64,000 bases of DNA from Streptomyces sp. NBC_00358 (GCF_036099295.1 NZ_CP107976.1:62001-126000), one strand, 5' to 3'; positions 35,643-44,438 are shown, counted from the first letter of the stretch. Numbers and translations: made by a program. The notes: generated from the sequence alone by a model not told the origin.

Positions 35643-35670
35643 CATAACGGAAACATAACGGGTCTAGTCC
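35643..35670 (+). promoter_or_regulatory. 11-bp direct repeat and GTCTAGTC operator before phosphonate operon
   Basis: cataacgg occurs at 35643 and 35654, an 11-bp period like the direct-repeat units of streptomycete PHO boxes. Directly after is ggtctagtcc (35661-35670), close to the GTnTAnAC core bound by HutC-type GntR proteins. Both would suit a phosphate- and ligand-controlled promoter for the operon starting at 35747. Confidence 0.5.
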
Positions 35671-35746
35671 AAACGTGATGGGCAGTTCACCATCTGGTTG
35701 CGGTGAGGACCCTTCCGATTTCCCCCTACCGAGGAGCGTTGCCGTC

Positions 35747-36871
35747 GTGAGAGTGATAGTCGTCGGAGCCGGCGTGGTGGGCACCCTGCACGCCTGGCAC
35801 GCAGTGGAACGCGGCCACCAGGTCGTACAGATCGAGCGTGAGGCGGAGGCCCGTGGGGCCTCGCTGCGCAACTTCGGCCAGATATGGGTCAGTGGCCGAG
35901 CCGGAGGAGAGGAGCTCGACACCGCCCTGCGGGCGCGGGAACTGTGGGAGGAGATCGGTGCCCGGGTCCCGGGTCTCGGCTTCCGGGGCTGCGGATCGCT
36001 GACCCCGCTGCGCAACCCGCGCGAGATCGCCGTCGCGCAGGCGGCCCTGGCCCGCGACGACGCGGCGGCCCGTGGCTACAAGCTGCTCACCGCCGGTGAG
36101 ACACGCGCCCTGAACCCCGCCCTGCGCGGCACCTTCGAGGCCGCCCTGTACTGCGAGCGCGACGCGGCCGTCGAGCCGCGCACCGCCCAGGTCGCCCTGC
36201 GCGCCGAACTGCTGAAGTCCCCGGACTACACCTTCCTGCCGGGCCGCGAGGTCCGCGAGGTGATCGGCGAGAACGCCGTCCGCGACGACCACGGCGACGT
36301 CCACACCGGTGACATGGTGGTGCTGTGCACCGGCGCCTGGCTCGGCGGACTCGTCCGCGAACTGGCCGGACCCGAGCTGCCCGTACGGCGCGTACGGCTG
36401 CAGATGATGCAGACCGCCCCGCTGGGCGAGCCGCTCACCACCTCGGTCGCCGACGCGGACAGTTTCCGCTACTACCCCGCGTACCGGAGCGAGGCGCTCG
36501 ACGCCCTCAACGCAGGCCAGCCACAGACACCGACCGCCGCTGCGCACCTGATGCAGCTCCTCATGGTGCAGCGCGCGGACGGCGGGCTGACCATCGGCGA
36601 CACCCACGAGTACGAGCACCCCTTCGCCTTCGACACCCTCGAAGACCCCTACGACCACCTCACCGAGGTCGTCGAGTCCTTCCTCGGCCGCCCGCTGCCG
36701 AAGATCCGGCGCCGCTGGGCCGGGGTGTACGCGCAGTGCACCGACACCAGCCGGGTCGTGCACCGCCAGCGCGTCCGGGACGGGATGTGGCTGGTCACCG
36801 GGCCCGGTGGGCGCGGCATGACCTGCTCACCCGCAATCGCAGAGACCACCGCCGACGAGCTGGGATGGTGA
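35747..36871 (+). CDS. FAD-dependent oxidoreductase of phosphonate catabolism (TIGR03364-like)
   Basis: A 374-residue D-amino-acid-oxidase-fold flavoenzyme. N-terminal Rossmann motif VIVVGAGVVGTLHAWHAVERG, then EAEARGASLRNFGQIWVSG, VVLCTGAWLGGLV and C-terminal VTGPGGRGMTCSPAIAETTADEL (FAD-binding end). This matches the TIGR03364 family found with 2-aminoethylphosphonate genes; it probably oxidises the amine (or an N-methyl form) to phosphonoacetaldehyde. The GTG at 35747 starts the Rossmann fold. Its stop overlaps the next start. Confidence 0.85.
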   Translation: MRVIVVGAGVVGTLHAWHAVERGHQVVQIEREAEARGASLRNFGQIWVSGRAGGEELDTALRARELWEEIGARVPGLGFRGCGSLTPLRNPREIAVAQAALARDDAAARGYKLLTAGETRALNPALRGTFEAALYCERDAAVEPRTAQVALRAELLKSPDYTFLPGREVREVIGENAVRDDHGDVHTGDMVVLCTGAWLGGLVRELAGPELPVRRVRLQMMQTAPLGEPLTTSVADADSFRYYPAYRSEALDALNAGQPQTPTAAAHLMQLLMVQRADGGLTIGDTHEYEHPFAFDTLEDPYDHLTEVVESFLGRPLPKIRRRWAGVYAQCTDTSRVVHRQRVRDGMWLVTGPGGRGMTCSPAIAETTADELGW

Positions 36872-37593
36872 ACGAGATGGCCGAGCTGAACAACATACGA
36901 CTTGTGGTGCTCGACATGGCCGGTACCACCGTGGCCGACGGCGGCCTGGTGGAGCAGGCCTTCGCCGTGGCCGCCGGCGAGCTGGGCGTGGAGCCCGGGT
37001 CCGCGGACCACACGGAGAAGCTCGACTACGTCCGCGCCACGATGGGCGAGTCCAAGATCTCCGTCTTCCGGCACCTGTTCGGCGAGGAGTCCCTCACCCG
37101 GCGCGCCAACTCCGCCTTCGAGAAGGCGTACGGGGAACTCGTCGACGGCGGCCGTATCGCGCCGATCGCCGGGGCCCGCGAGGCGATCGAGGAACTCCAG
37201 GCGGGCGGCCGGACCGTCGTCCTGAGCACCGGGTTCGCCCGCGTCACCCAGGACGCCATCCTCGCCGCGCTCGGCTGGCAGGACCTGGTGCCGCTCACGC
37301 TGTGCCCGGCGGACGCCGGAGGCCGCGGACGCCCCTACCCCGACATGATCCTGGAGGCGTTCCTGCGCACCAAGGCCGCCGACGGCGTCCAGCAGACCGC
37401 CGTCCTCGGCGACACCTCATACGACATGCTCAGTGGTGTCCGCGCCGGGGCCGGACTCGTCGCCGGTGTCCTCACCGGCGCCCACGACGAGGACGCGCTG
37501 CGCGCCGCCGGGGCCGGCCACGTCCTCGGTTCGGTGGCCGAACTTCCCGCACTGCTCGGTGAGTTCACCGGACCAGGCGGAGCGGGGCGATGA
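36865..37593 (+). CDS. PhnX-like HAD hydrolase (phosphonatase-like)
   Basis: A 242-residue HAD-superfamily enzyme. Motif I VVLDMAGTTVADGG (nucleophile Asp, MAGTT as in phosphonatases), motif II VVLSTGFAR, and motif III/IV RPYPDMILEAF with LGDTSYDMLSGVRAG. Matches the TIGR03351 PhnX-like family. True PhnX cleaves phosphonoacetaldehyde to acetaldehyde and phosphate using a cap Lys; here MGESKIS is the likely cap segment. ATG at 36865 overlaps the oxidoreductase stop by 7 nt; it follows directly in the pathway. Confidence 0.85.
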   Translation: MVNEMAELNNIRLVVLDMAGTTVADGGLVEQAFAVAAGELGVEPGSADHTEKLDYVRATMGESKISVFRHLFGEESLTRRANSAFEKAYGELVDGGRIAPIAGAREAIEELQAGGRTVVLSTGFARVTQDAILAALGWQDLVPLTLCPADAGGRGRPYPDMILEAFLRTKAADGVQQTAVLGDTSYDMLSGVRAGAGLVAGVLTGAHDEDALRAAGAGHVLGSVAELPALLGEFTGPGGAGR

Positions 37594-38708
37594 GCAGCGG
37601 GATCCGCTTCGACCGGGTGTCCGTCGCCTACGGCGGCACCACGGTCCTCGACTCCCTCGACCTGACCGTCGCGCCCGGCGAGGTGATGGCCCTGCTCGGG
37701 CCGTCCGGCTCGGGCAAGACCACCGCGCTGCGGGCCGTCGCCGGATTCGTGCGGCCCGCCGCCGGGCGGGTGTTCATCGGCGACCGTGATGTCACCGACC
37801 TGCCGCCGCACCGGCGCGGGATCGGCATGGTCGTCCAGCAGTACGCCCTCTTCCCGCACATGCGGGTCGAGGACAACGTCGCCTTCGGGCTCAAGGCGCA
37901 GAAGGCCCCCAAGGGCGAGATCCACGGGCGGGTGGCCGAGGCGCTGGAGATGACCAGGATGGCGGCGTACGCGCGGCGCTATCCGCGCGAGCTGTCCGGC
38001 GGGCAGCAGCAGCGCGTGGTCGCCATCGCGCGGGCGCTCGCCATCCGGCCCGGCGTCCTCCTGCTCGACGAGCCGCTGTCCGCCCTCGACGCCCAGCTCC
38101 GCTCCGGGATGCTCACCGAACTCGCCCGGCTGCACCGCGAGTTACCCGACGTGTCGATCCTCTACGTCACCCACGACCAGGTCGAGGCACTGACCCTGGC
38201 CGACCGGATCGCCGTCATGGACAAGGCCCGGCTCCAGGACGTCGGCACCCCCCAGGAGCTGTACCGGGCGCCGCGCACCGAGTTCACCGCGTCGTTCGTC
38301 GGCAACGCGAATCTGTTGCCGGTGACGGTGGGGACGGACGGGGTCGACTTCGCCGGGACCGAACTCGAGGTCCCGACCGGGGACGCCGCCCGGGGCGCGA
38401 CGGCGACGCTCTGCGTACGCCCGCACCTCGTCGGGCTCGGCGCGGGGCCCAACGCCCTGACCGGCGCGGTCGCCGAGGTGCAGTGGCGGGGGGCCACCCA
38501 TCGGCTGTACGTCGACGTGGGGGGCCACCGGATCAAGGTGGACCTGCGCGAACTGCGGCAGCCACCCGCCCTCGGGGACGAGATCACCGTGCACTTCGCA
38601 CCCGAGGACGCGGTGCTGCTCTCCGCCGGCGTCACCGCCGAACGGACGGCTCCGGTCACCGCCCGGGAGACCGTGGGAGCCGCCGACAGGGTGGGCCGGA
38701 ATGGCTAG
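37590..38708 (+). CDS. phnT: 2-aminoethylphosphonate ABC transporter ATP-binding protein
   Basis: A 372-residue importer ATPase. Walker A GPSGSGKTTAL, Q-loop VVQQYALFPHM, signature LSGGQQQRVVAIARAL, Walker B VLLLDEPLSALD, switch YVTHDQVEALTLADRI, then a C-terminal TOBE-like domain (about 280-350). ATGA overlap with the upstream gene. One TTA codon (38142-38144) makes full operon output potentially bldA-dependent. Family assignment as PhnT rests on the neighbours; the ATPase itself is of the general spermidine/iron/phosphonate type. Confidence 0.88.
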   Translation: MSSGIRFDRVSVAYGGTTVLDSLDLTVAPGEVMALLGPSGSGKTTALRAVAGFVRPAAGRVFIGDRDVTDLPPHRRGIGMVVQQYALFPHMRVEDNVAFGLKAQKAPKGEIHGRVAEALEMTRMAAYARRYPRELSGGQQQRVVAIARALAIRPGVLLLDEPLSALDAQLRSGMLTELARLHRELPDVSILYVTHDQVEALTLADRIAVMDKARLQDVGTPQELYRAPRTEFTASFVGNANLLPVTVGTDGVDFAGTELEVPTGDAARGATATLCVRPHLVGLGAGPNALTGAVAEVQWRGATHRLYVDVGGHRIKVDLRELRQPPALGDEITVHFAPEDAVLLSAGVTAERTAPVTARETVGAADRVGRNG

Positions 38709-39573
38709 CGCCGCGGTCGCCGCTCCGGCCGAACCGGTCACCAGGTCCAGGACGGGAATCCCCTCGTGGGTCTGGGCTCTGCCCCCCGTCGCCGTGCTCG
38801 GCCTGGTGTTTCTCTATCCGCTCGGGCTGGTCGTCCAGCAGTCGTTCCGGCCCGACACCGGGGGGACCTCGGCTCAGGCGTACGGGGACGTGTTCGCCTC
38901 CGCCGCGTTCCGCGAGGCGCTCGGCACCACGGTGTGGCTGGCCCTCGGGTCCACGGTCGGCTGCCTGGTCCTCGGGTTCGTGCTCGCCCTGGTCATCGCC
39001 TTCGTGCCGTTCCCCGGCGGCAAGGCGGTCGCCAAGTCCATCGACGTCTTCCTGTCCTTCCCGTCCTTCCTGATCACGCTGGCGCTGCTCTTCGTCTACG
39101 GCACCGTCGGCATGGCCAACGGGCTCTGGACGGACGCCACCGGAGCGGCCGAGGGACCGTTCCAGTTCCTCACCACGCCCTGGGGTGTGCTCCTCGCGGA
39201 GATCACCTACTTCACCCCGTTCGTGATGCGGCCGCTGCTCGGCGCCTTCTCCGGCATCGACACCGGCCCGCTGGAGGTGGCGTCCTCGCTCGGCGCGCGG
39301 CCCGCGCGGATCGTCCGGCAGGTCATCCTGCCCGAGGCGCTGCCCGCCCTTGCCGCCGGCGGCAGCCTGGTCCTGGTGCTGTGCCTGAACGAGTTCGGCA
39401 TCGTCCTGTTCACCGGGGCCAAGGGGGTCACCACGCTGCCGATGCTCGTCTACAGCAAGGCGATCCTGGAGTCCGACTATCCGGGAGCGTGTGTCGTCGC
39501 CGTCGTCAACGTCCTGATCTCCGTGGGCCTTTACGGCCTCTACCGGGTGGTGAGCCGCCGTGTTGGTGCATAG
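38701..39573 (+). CDS. phnU: phosphonate ABC transporter permease
   Basis: A 290-residue membrane protein with six predicted helices (for example VAVLGLVFLYPLGLVVQQS, TVGCLVLGFVLALVIAF, FLSFPSFLITLALLFVYG, GVLLAEITYFTPFVM). The coupling loop to the ATPase reads EVASSLGARPARIVRQVILPEALPAL, the permease EAA motif. Overlaps the ATPase by 8 nt and the next permease by 14 nt. Imports the substrate with PhnT and its partner. Confidence 0.85.
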   Translation: MASAAVAAPAEPVTRSRTGIPSWVWALPPVAVLGLVFLYPLGLVVQQSFRPDTGGTSAQAYGDVFASAAFREALGTTVWLALGSTVGCLVLGFVLALVIAFVPFPGGKAVAKSIDVFLSFPSFLITLALLFVYGTVGMANGLWTDATGAAEGPFQFLTTPWGVLLAEITYFTPFVMRPLLGAFSGIDTGPLEVASSLGARPARIVRQVILPEALPALAAGGSLVLVLCLNEFGIVLFTGAKGVTTLPMLVYSKAILESDYPGACVVAVVNVLISVGLYGLYRVVSRRVGA

Positions 39574-40357
39574 CCGCAAGGGGAAGTGGGCCACCTGGGC
39601 CGTCTTCTTCGTCCTCTTCCTGCCCCTGTTCGCCCTGCCCCTGCTCGTCGTCCTCGCCGCGTCGTTCGCCACGAACTGGTCGAGCGCGCTCCCGTCCGGA
39701 TTCACCACCGGGCACTACACCGCCGCCACCCGCGGCGAATCCTTCCAGGCCCTCACCACCAGCCTGGTCACCGCCCTCACCGCGAGTGTCCTCGCGCTGG
39801 TCGTGGGCACCTGGGCGGCGCTCGCCGGACACGCCCTGAAGAAGCGCGGCAAGCGCCTGCTGGACGCGCTGTTCATGCTGCCGGTCGCGGTGCCCTCCGT
39901 CGTCGTCGGGCTCGCGATCCTGGTCGCCTTCTCCAAGCCGCCGGTGCTGCTCAACGGCACCCGGTGGATCGTCATCCTCGCGCACACCGTTCTTGTCACG
40001 GCGTTCGCCCACCAGTCGGTGTCGGCCGCCATCGTGCGTCTCGACCCGGCCTACGAACAGGCCGCCGCCTCCCTCGGCGCCCGGCCCTCCTCCGTGTTGT
40101 GGCGGGTGCGGCTGCCGCTGCTGCTGCCCTCGCTCACAGCCGCCGCGGGGCTCTGCTTCGCCCTGTCCATGGGTGAGTTGAGCGCCACGATGATGCTCTA
40201 CCCGCCGGACTGGACCCCGCTTCCCGTCCAGATCTACGCGTCCACCGACCGCGGCGCCCTGTTCACCGGCTCCGCCCTCGCCGTGGTCCTCATGACGGCG
40301 ACCGTGCTCGTGCTGTTCGCCGTCTCCCGGATCCGCACCAAGGCCTCCTACCGCTGA
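39560..40357 (+). CDS. phosphonate ABC transporter permease, second subunit
   Basis: A 265-residue permease: WAVFFVLFLPLFALPLLVVLAAS, ALTASVLALVVGTWAALAG, DALFMLPVAVPSVVVGLAIL, ILAHTVLVTAFAHQSV; EAA loop reads EQAAASLGARPSSVLWRVRLPLLLPSL. Start GTG at 39560 is inside the first permease gene (14-nt overlap), a sign of strict co-translation. It completes the heterodimer. Confidence 0.85.
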   Translation: MLVHSRKGKWATWAVFFVLFLPLFALPLLVVLAASFATNWSSALPSGFTTGHYTAATRGESFQALTTSLVTALTASVLALVVGTWAALAGHALKKRGKRLLDALFMLPVAVPSVVVGLAILVAFSKPPVLLNGTRWIVILAHTVLVTAFAHQSVSAAIVRLDPAYEQAAASLGARPSSVLWRVRLPLLLPSLTAAAGLCFALSMGELSATMMLYPPDWTPLPVQIYASTDRGALFTGSALAVVLMTATVLVLFAVSRIRTKASYR

Positions 40358-40424
40358 CGGGCTGATCCAGCTCCACCGTCGGACACCTTCAAACACCCCA
40401 CCCACGCAAGGAGTTCACCCCGCC

Positions 40425-41516
40425 ATGCCCAGAAACGCCCGCTCGCTCCGCCTCGCCCCGATCGCCGCCGTGACCGGCAGCCTCGTCCTCACCGGCTCCC
40501 TCACCGCGTGCGGCGGCGACTCGGCCGCCTCCGACGCCAAGGTCGTCACCGTGTACAGCGCGGACGGCCTCAAGGGCGAGAACGGCGACGGCTGGTACGA
40601 CCAGGTCTTCAAGGACTTCGAGAAGAAGACCGGCATCAAGGTCGAGTACGTCGAGGGGGGTTCGGGCGAGATGGTCCAGCGGGCCGTCCGTGAGAAGACC
40701 AACCCGCAGGCCGACGTCCTCGTCACCCTCCCGCCGTTCATCCAGCAGGCCGACAGCAAGGGCCTGCTCCAGAAGTACGCGCCCGCGGGCTCCGACCAGG
40801 TCGACGGCGCCGACAAGGCCGCCGATGCCACCTGGACCTCCGTCGTCAACAACTACTTCGGCTTCGTCTACAACAAGAAGGAGCTGAAGCACGCGCCCAC
40901 CACCTGGGACGAACTGCTCGGCGGCACGTACACGAACAAGATCCAGTACTCCACGCCGGGTGTCGCCGGCGACGGAACCGCCGTGCTCATGAAGGCGATC
41001 CACGACTTCGGGGGCAAGGACGCGGCACTCGCCTACCTGAAGAAGCTCCAGTCCAACAACGTCGGCCCGTCCGCGTCCACCGGCAAGCTCGCCCCCAAGG
41101 TCGACAAGGGCGAACTGCTGGTCGCCAACGGCGACGTCCAGATGAACTACGCGCAGTCCAAGGACATGCCGAACCTCGGCATCTGGTTCCCGCAGGCCAC
41201 CGACAAGGCCACCGGCGCCGTCGGCAAGCCCACCACCTTCGCGCTCCCGTACGCCGCCGGCCTCGTCACCAAGGCCCCGCACTCCGCGAACGGCAAGAAG
41301 CTCCTCGACTTCATGCTGTCCGCCAAGGCCCAGCAGCAGGTCAGTGAGATCGGCGGCGGCTTCTCCGCCCGCTCCGACGTCAAGGCGACCGACGCCAACG
41401 CCATCTCGCTGACCAAGCTCATGGACGGCGTCGAGGTCTTCGAGCCCGACTGGGCGGACATCGACAAGAACCTCACCACGTACGTCGAGGACTGGAAGTC
41501 CGCCACCGGCAGCTGA
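40425..41516 (+). CDS. phnS: 2-aminoethylphosphonate-binding lipoprotein
   Basis: A 363-residue solute-binding protein. Lipoprotein signal LVLTGSLTAC; then VVTVYSADGLKG, WYDQVFKDFEKKTGIKVEYVEGGSGEMVQR, ADVLVTLPPFIQQADSKGLLQKY, FGFVYNKKELKHAPTTWDELL, GDVQMNYAQSKDMPNLGIWFP and TFALPYAAGLV. This is the extracellular family-1 fold of iron/phosphonate binders and fits TIGR03261 by context. Captures the substrate outside the cell for the permeases. A 67-nt gap with a good ribosome site precedes it. Confidence 0.85.
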   Translation: MPRNARSLRLAPIAAVTGSLVLTGSLTACGGDSAASDAKVVTVYSADGLKGENGDGWYDQVFKDFEKKTGIKVEYVEGGSGEMVQRAVREKTNPQADVLVTLPPFIQQADSKGLLQKYAPAGSDQVDGADKAADATWTSVVNNYFGFVYNKKELKHAPTTWDELLGGTYTNKIQYSTPGVAGDGTAVLMKAIHDFGGKDAALAYLKKLQSNNVGPSASTGKLAPKVDKGELLVANGDVQMNYAQSKDMPNLGIWFPQATDKATGAVGKPTTFALPYAAGLVTKAPHSANGKKLLDFMLSAKAQQQVSEIGGGFSARSDVKATDANAISLTKLMDGVEVFEPDWADIDKNLTTYVEDWKSATGS

Positions 41517-41522
41517 GCCCCC

Positions 41523-41566
41523 GGCAGCCGAACGGCCTTCCCCCCAAAAAAAGGCCGGTGGCTGCC
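41523..41566 (+). terminator. hairpin after phnS-like gene
   Basis: Outer arms ggcagcc (41523-41529) and ggctgcc (41560-41566), inner arms cggcctt (41533-41539) and aaggccg (41551-41557), with an A-rich loop. Probably weakens or ends transcription before the phosphodiesterase gene. Confidence 0.65.
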
Positions 41567-41704
41567 ATCCGCACCACCCGTGCCACCTGCTCCACCCGCG
41601 ACGCCCCTGGAACCGGACCGCCGGGGGCATCGCCCTGCCCGACCGCGTCACCCCCCGCTGTTCCATCCGTGCTCCACACCCTCGTCCCCCTTCCGGAGGA
41701 TCAC

Positions 41705-43198
41705 GTGTCGTCACGCATGTCCCGTCGCACCCTGCTCGCCGCCGCGGCAGGTCTCGCCCTCGCCGCCGGGCCGCTCGCGTCCGTCGCCCGCGCCGCCGCC
41801 AACACCCCCAAGGTCCTCGTCATCGGCCTCGACGGCACCCTGCTGAGCCGCATCACGGACGCCGACGCCCCCAACCTCGACGCCTTGATGGGCGCCGGCC
41901 TCACCGCGCCCAGCAGCATCTACGCCAATCCGTTCGCGCCGACCCTGTCCGGCCCCGGCTGGTCCACCCTCATCACCGGCGTCTGGCCCGACAAGCACAA
42001 CGTCAAGGACAACGACTTCACCGGCCACAACTTCGCCCAGTACCCGGACTTCCTCACCCGGATCGAGACCGCCAAGCCGGCCCTGTCGACCTACGCCGTC
42101 TCCTCCTGGGCGCCCCTGACGGACACCGTCTTCTCCTCCAAGGTCGACACCCGGGTGTCCACTCCGAGCGCCGAGTACGACGTCGGCACCACCTCGCGCG
42201 CCGTCGCCCAGCTCCGGGACGCCAACCCCGACGCGGTGTTCGTCCAGCTCGACAACGTCGACCACGCGGGCCACAGCTACGGGGCCGCCAGCCAGCAGTA
42301 CCTGGACGCCATCCACGGCGTCGACACCCAGGTCGGGCAGATGGTCGCCGCGGTGAAGGCCCGTGTCACCTACGCCTCCGAGGACTGGCTGGTCATGGTC
42401 ACCGCCGACCACGGGCACACCGACGCGGGCGGCCACGGCGGCTCCAGCTGGCCCGAACGGCAGACCTTCATGATCGCGACCGGGCCGACCCTGGCCGCCG
42501 GTTCGGTGCGCCACGACGTCAAGATGCCGGACATCGCCGCCTCCGCGCTCGCCCACCTCGGCGTCGCCATCGACCCCGCCTGGGGCCTCGACGGACGGCC
42601 CGTGCAGCAGCCTGCCCCGGACGACTTCGACGCGCTGCGCCCGCAGCTCGCCACCCGCGTCGACGAGACGGGCATCGGCGCCACGGTGATCGGTTTCACC
42701 CACACTCCGCCGAGCGGCTGGTCGGTCGACAACTCCGCGATGGGCACGGGCGGTGTCACCGAGTGGCGCGGCTGGTCCTTCACCACGGACGAGTTCTGGA
42801 CCAAGGCGCAGGTGGACCAGAACCGCGAGAGCAACGTCCGGGCCCGCAACGTGTTCGCGGTCGCCGACGGAGACGAGTGGGAGGACAAGACCGTCTCGGG
42901 CACCTTCGACTCCACCCTCGTCAGCCCCGCCTACCCGGTCACCGGAGGCGCCGCGGCCACCCTCACGTACACCACCTACTACCGCCAGGAATCCCCGCAG
43001 AAGGGTGAGGTCCTCGTCTCCTACGACGACGCCGCGTGGGTCGGCGTGAAGACGTACACGGCCGACACGTCCTCCCGCGTGGAGAAGCTGACTCTCCAGG
43101 TCCCGGCCGGGGCGAAGACCGCCCGGGTCCGGTTCCGCTACACCGGCGGCAACAATTGGTACTGGGTGATCGACGGCGTCTCGCTCAAGGCCGGCTGA
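41705..43198 (+). CDS. Tat-exported alkaline phosphatase-superfamily phosphodiesterase
   Basis: A 497-residue secreted enzyme. Twin-Arg signal MSRRTLLAAAAGLALAAG; then VLVIGLDGTLLSRI (metal Asp), NPFAPTLSGPGWSTLITG (Thr/Ser nucleophile region), FVQLDNVDHAGHSYG and VMVTADHGHTDAGGHGG (metal-binding DH motifs) of type I phosphodiesterases. From about residue 360 a beta-rich C-terminal module (VTGGAAATLTYTTYYRQ, RFRYTGGNNWYWVIDG) probably binds carbohydrate or wall polymer. It likely frees phosphate or phosphonate groups outside the cell for the adjacent importer. GGAGG 5 nt before GTG. Confidence 0.85.
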   Translation: MSSRMSRRTLLAAAAGLALAAGPLASVARAAANTPKVLVIGLDGTLLSRITDADAPNLDALMGAGLTAPSSIYANPFAPTLSGPGWSTLITGVWPDKHNVKDNDFTGHNFAQYPDFLTRIETAKPALSTYAVSSWAPLTDTVFSSKVDTRVSTPSAEYDVGTTSRAVAQLRDANPDAVFVQLDNVDHAGHSYGAASQQYLDAIHGVDTQVGQMVAAVKARVTYASEDWLVMVTADHGHTDAGGHGGSSWPERQTFMIATGPTLAAGSVRHDVKMPDIAASALAHLGVAIDPAWGLDGRPVQQPAPDDFDALRPQLATRVDETGIGATVIGFTHTPPSGWSVDNSAMGTGGVTEWRGWSFTTDEFWTKAQVDQNRESNVRARNVFAVADGDEWEDKTVSGTFDSTLVSPAYPVTGGAAATLTYTTYYRQESPQKGEVLVSYDDAAWVGVKTYTADTSSRVEKLTLQVPAGAKTARVRFRYTGGNNWYWVIDGVSLKAG

Positions 43199-43239
43199 TC
43201 AGCCGGGCGTGATCCCGGGCCGGGATCACGCCGGGCTGA
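43199..43239. terminator. 19-bp hairpin, one mismatch
   Basis: Arms 43199-43217 and 43221-43239 complement at 18 of 19 positions. Begins at the stop of the phosphodiesterase gene and ends the phosphonate block. Confidence 0.85.
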
Positions 43240-43324
43240 CCAGGCTGGGGGCGTCGGCACACCGTCGTTCCGGCGCCCCCCGGATCGAGTACGTACGCCA
43301 CAGGACGGCGGGAGACCCAGCACA

Positions 43325-43423
43325 TGTCAGAGCGCAAGGCCGAGGACATCGTCCGACTCCAGGTAGCGCTCGTGGAGCTCGGCGCAGACCGAGCCGCCGT
43401 CCCACACCGCAAGGTCGTAGCTC
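43325..43423 (-). pseudogene. short relic, N-terminus of a conserved hypothetical
   Basis: Minus strand near 43425-43327 reads SYDLAVWDGGSVCAELHERYLE and stops; SYDLAVW is the opening of a common streptomycete hypothetical family normally over 100 residues long. Only about 30 codons remain. Confidence 0.35.
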
Positions 43424-43498
43424 ACCGGCGCATCGTCGAAGGCAGCAGTTCCTTCGGAGTCAGCAGGCCCTGAGATCGAACCGTCAAGGCGGCCCGCC

Positions 43499-44326
43499 TC
43501 AGGCCGCCGACGGCTGCGCCTCCCACGGCCGCGGTCCCGCATTCTCCTGCCAGCGGCGCAGTTGCGGACCGTCGACGCACACGATGCCGCACTGCTCTGC
43601 GTAGTCGAGCGCGGGGGCGGTGAAGTCGCTGGTGGTGACCACTACGGCGACATCGGCGCCGTGAACGGTGAAGCAGGTGCCGCCGAAGCGCTGCAGGTCC
43701 TGTGAGCCGACCCGGTTGCCGTCGCAGTACCGCTTGCACTGGATGACGACCGAGCGCCCGTCGGGCGTCCTCGCCACGACGTCGGCGCCCAGGTCCCCGG
43801 CCCCGCCCACGACGTCCACGTCGAGACAGCCGTCGCGCCGGCACAGTTCGGCCACCGCCTGTTCGAACTCGTCCGGGTACAGGGCCTCGTAGGCGATCTC
43901 CACCGTGTCCGCGGGCGCCTCGGGCACGGTCTCGGGAAACACGACGGCGGGATCCGTGCCGAGGCGGCCGCCGCAGGCGCCGGCCCCGGCGGGGACCAGG
44001 CCGACGGCGGGAGCCGGTGATGCCGCGTCGAGCGCTTCGACCGCCGTCCGCGTGGCTGCGTCCAGGGCTATGGCCGCGCGGCGCGCGATCCTCGCCGCCG
44101 ATATGCGGCGCTTCCCGCGACAGCCGGCCATGACGACGCCGACGCCCACAAGGGCGAGCGCCACAGCCCAGGCGGGGCGGTGCACCGCGGCCGCAGCCGC
44201 GGTGCGGGCGGCCGCGCCCACCAGAGCGAGGGTGACAGCGAGGAGGGCGAAGTAGACGGCCGTCGCCCGGAGTTCGAACCGGTGGAAGCGGCGCGCGGTA
44301 CGCCGGGCGCGTGCGGGAACGGCCAT
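43499..44326 (-). CDS. membrane-anchored Mrr-like restriction endonuclease
   Basis: A 275-residue protein. Two N-terminal hydrophobic helices (AVYFALLAVTLALVGAA; WAVALALVGVGVVMAGC) then an Ala-rich linker and, from about 150, a PD-(D/E)xK nuclease domain: EQAVAELCRRDGCLDVDVVGG, GDLGADVVARTPDGRSVVIQCKRY (D...QxK active site), DLQRFGGTCFTVHGADVAVVV. Mrr-type enzymes cut modified or foreign DNA. ATG at 44326 with GGAGG upstream. Single gene, no methyltransferase nearby. Confidence 0.82.
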   Translation of the reverse strand: MAVPARARRTARRFHRFELRATAVYFALLAVTLALVGAAARTAAAAAVHRPAWAVALALVGVGVVMAGCRGKRRISAARIARRAAIALDAATRTAVEALDAASPAPAVGLVPAGAGACGGRLGTDPAVVFPETVPEAPADTVEIAYEALYPDEFEQAVAELCRRDGCLDVDVVGGAGDLGADVVARTPDGRSVVIQCKRYCDGNRVGSQDLQRFGGTCFTVHGADVAVVVTTSDFTAPALDYAEQCGIVCVDGPQLRRWQENAGPRPWEAQPSAA

Positions 44327-44438
44327 GGTGATGTTTCCTCCCCTGGGGCGTCAATGAAGATCAATTCGCGTCTTCCCAGGCAGCGGCCGTTCTACCGGGT
44401 TCCGTCGTGGGTGGCGCACCAGGCTGGTGGCGCGTGGA

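Noticed and set aside
35726..36763. 345-codon minus-strand frame over the FAD oxidoreductase
   Set aside because: Antisense shadow; no motif, while the plus strand holds a full Rossmann flavoenzyme.
39506..40405. 299-codon minus-strand frame over the permease
   Set aside because: Gly/Glu/Arg/His-rich antisense shadow; the permease on the other strand has clear helices and EAA motif.
41711..42703. 330-codon minus-strand frame over the phosphodiesterase
   Set aside because: Gly/Val/Asp-rich shadow of a clearly real Tat-exported enzyme.
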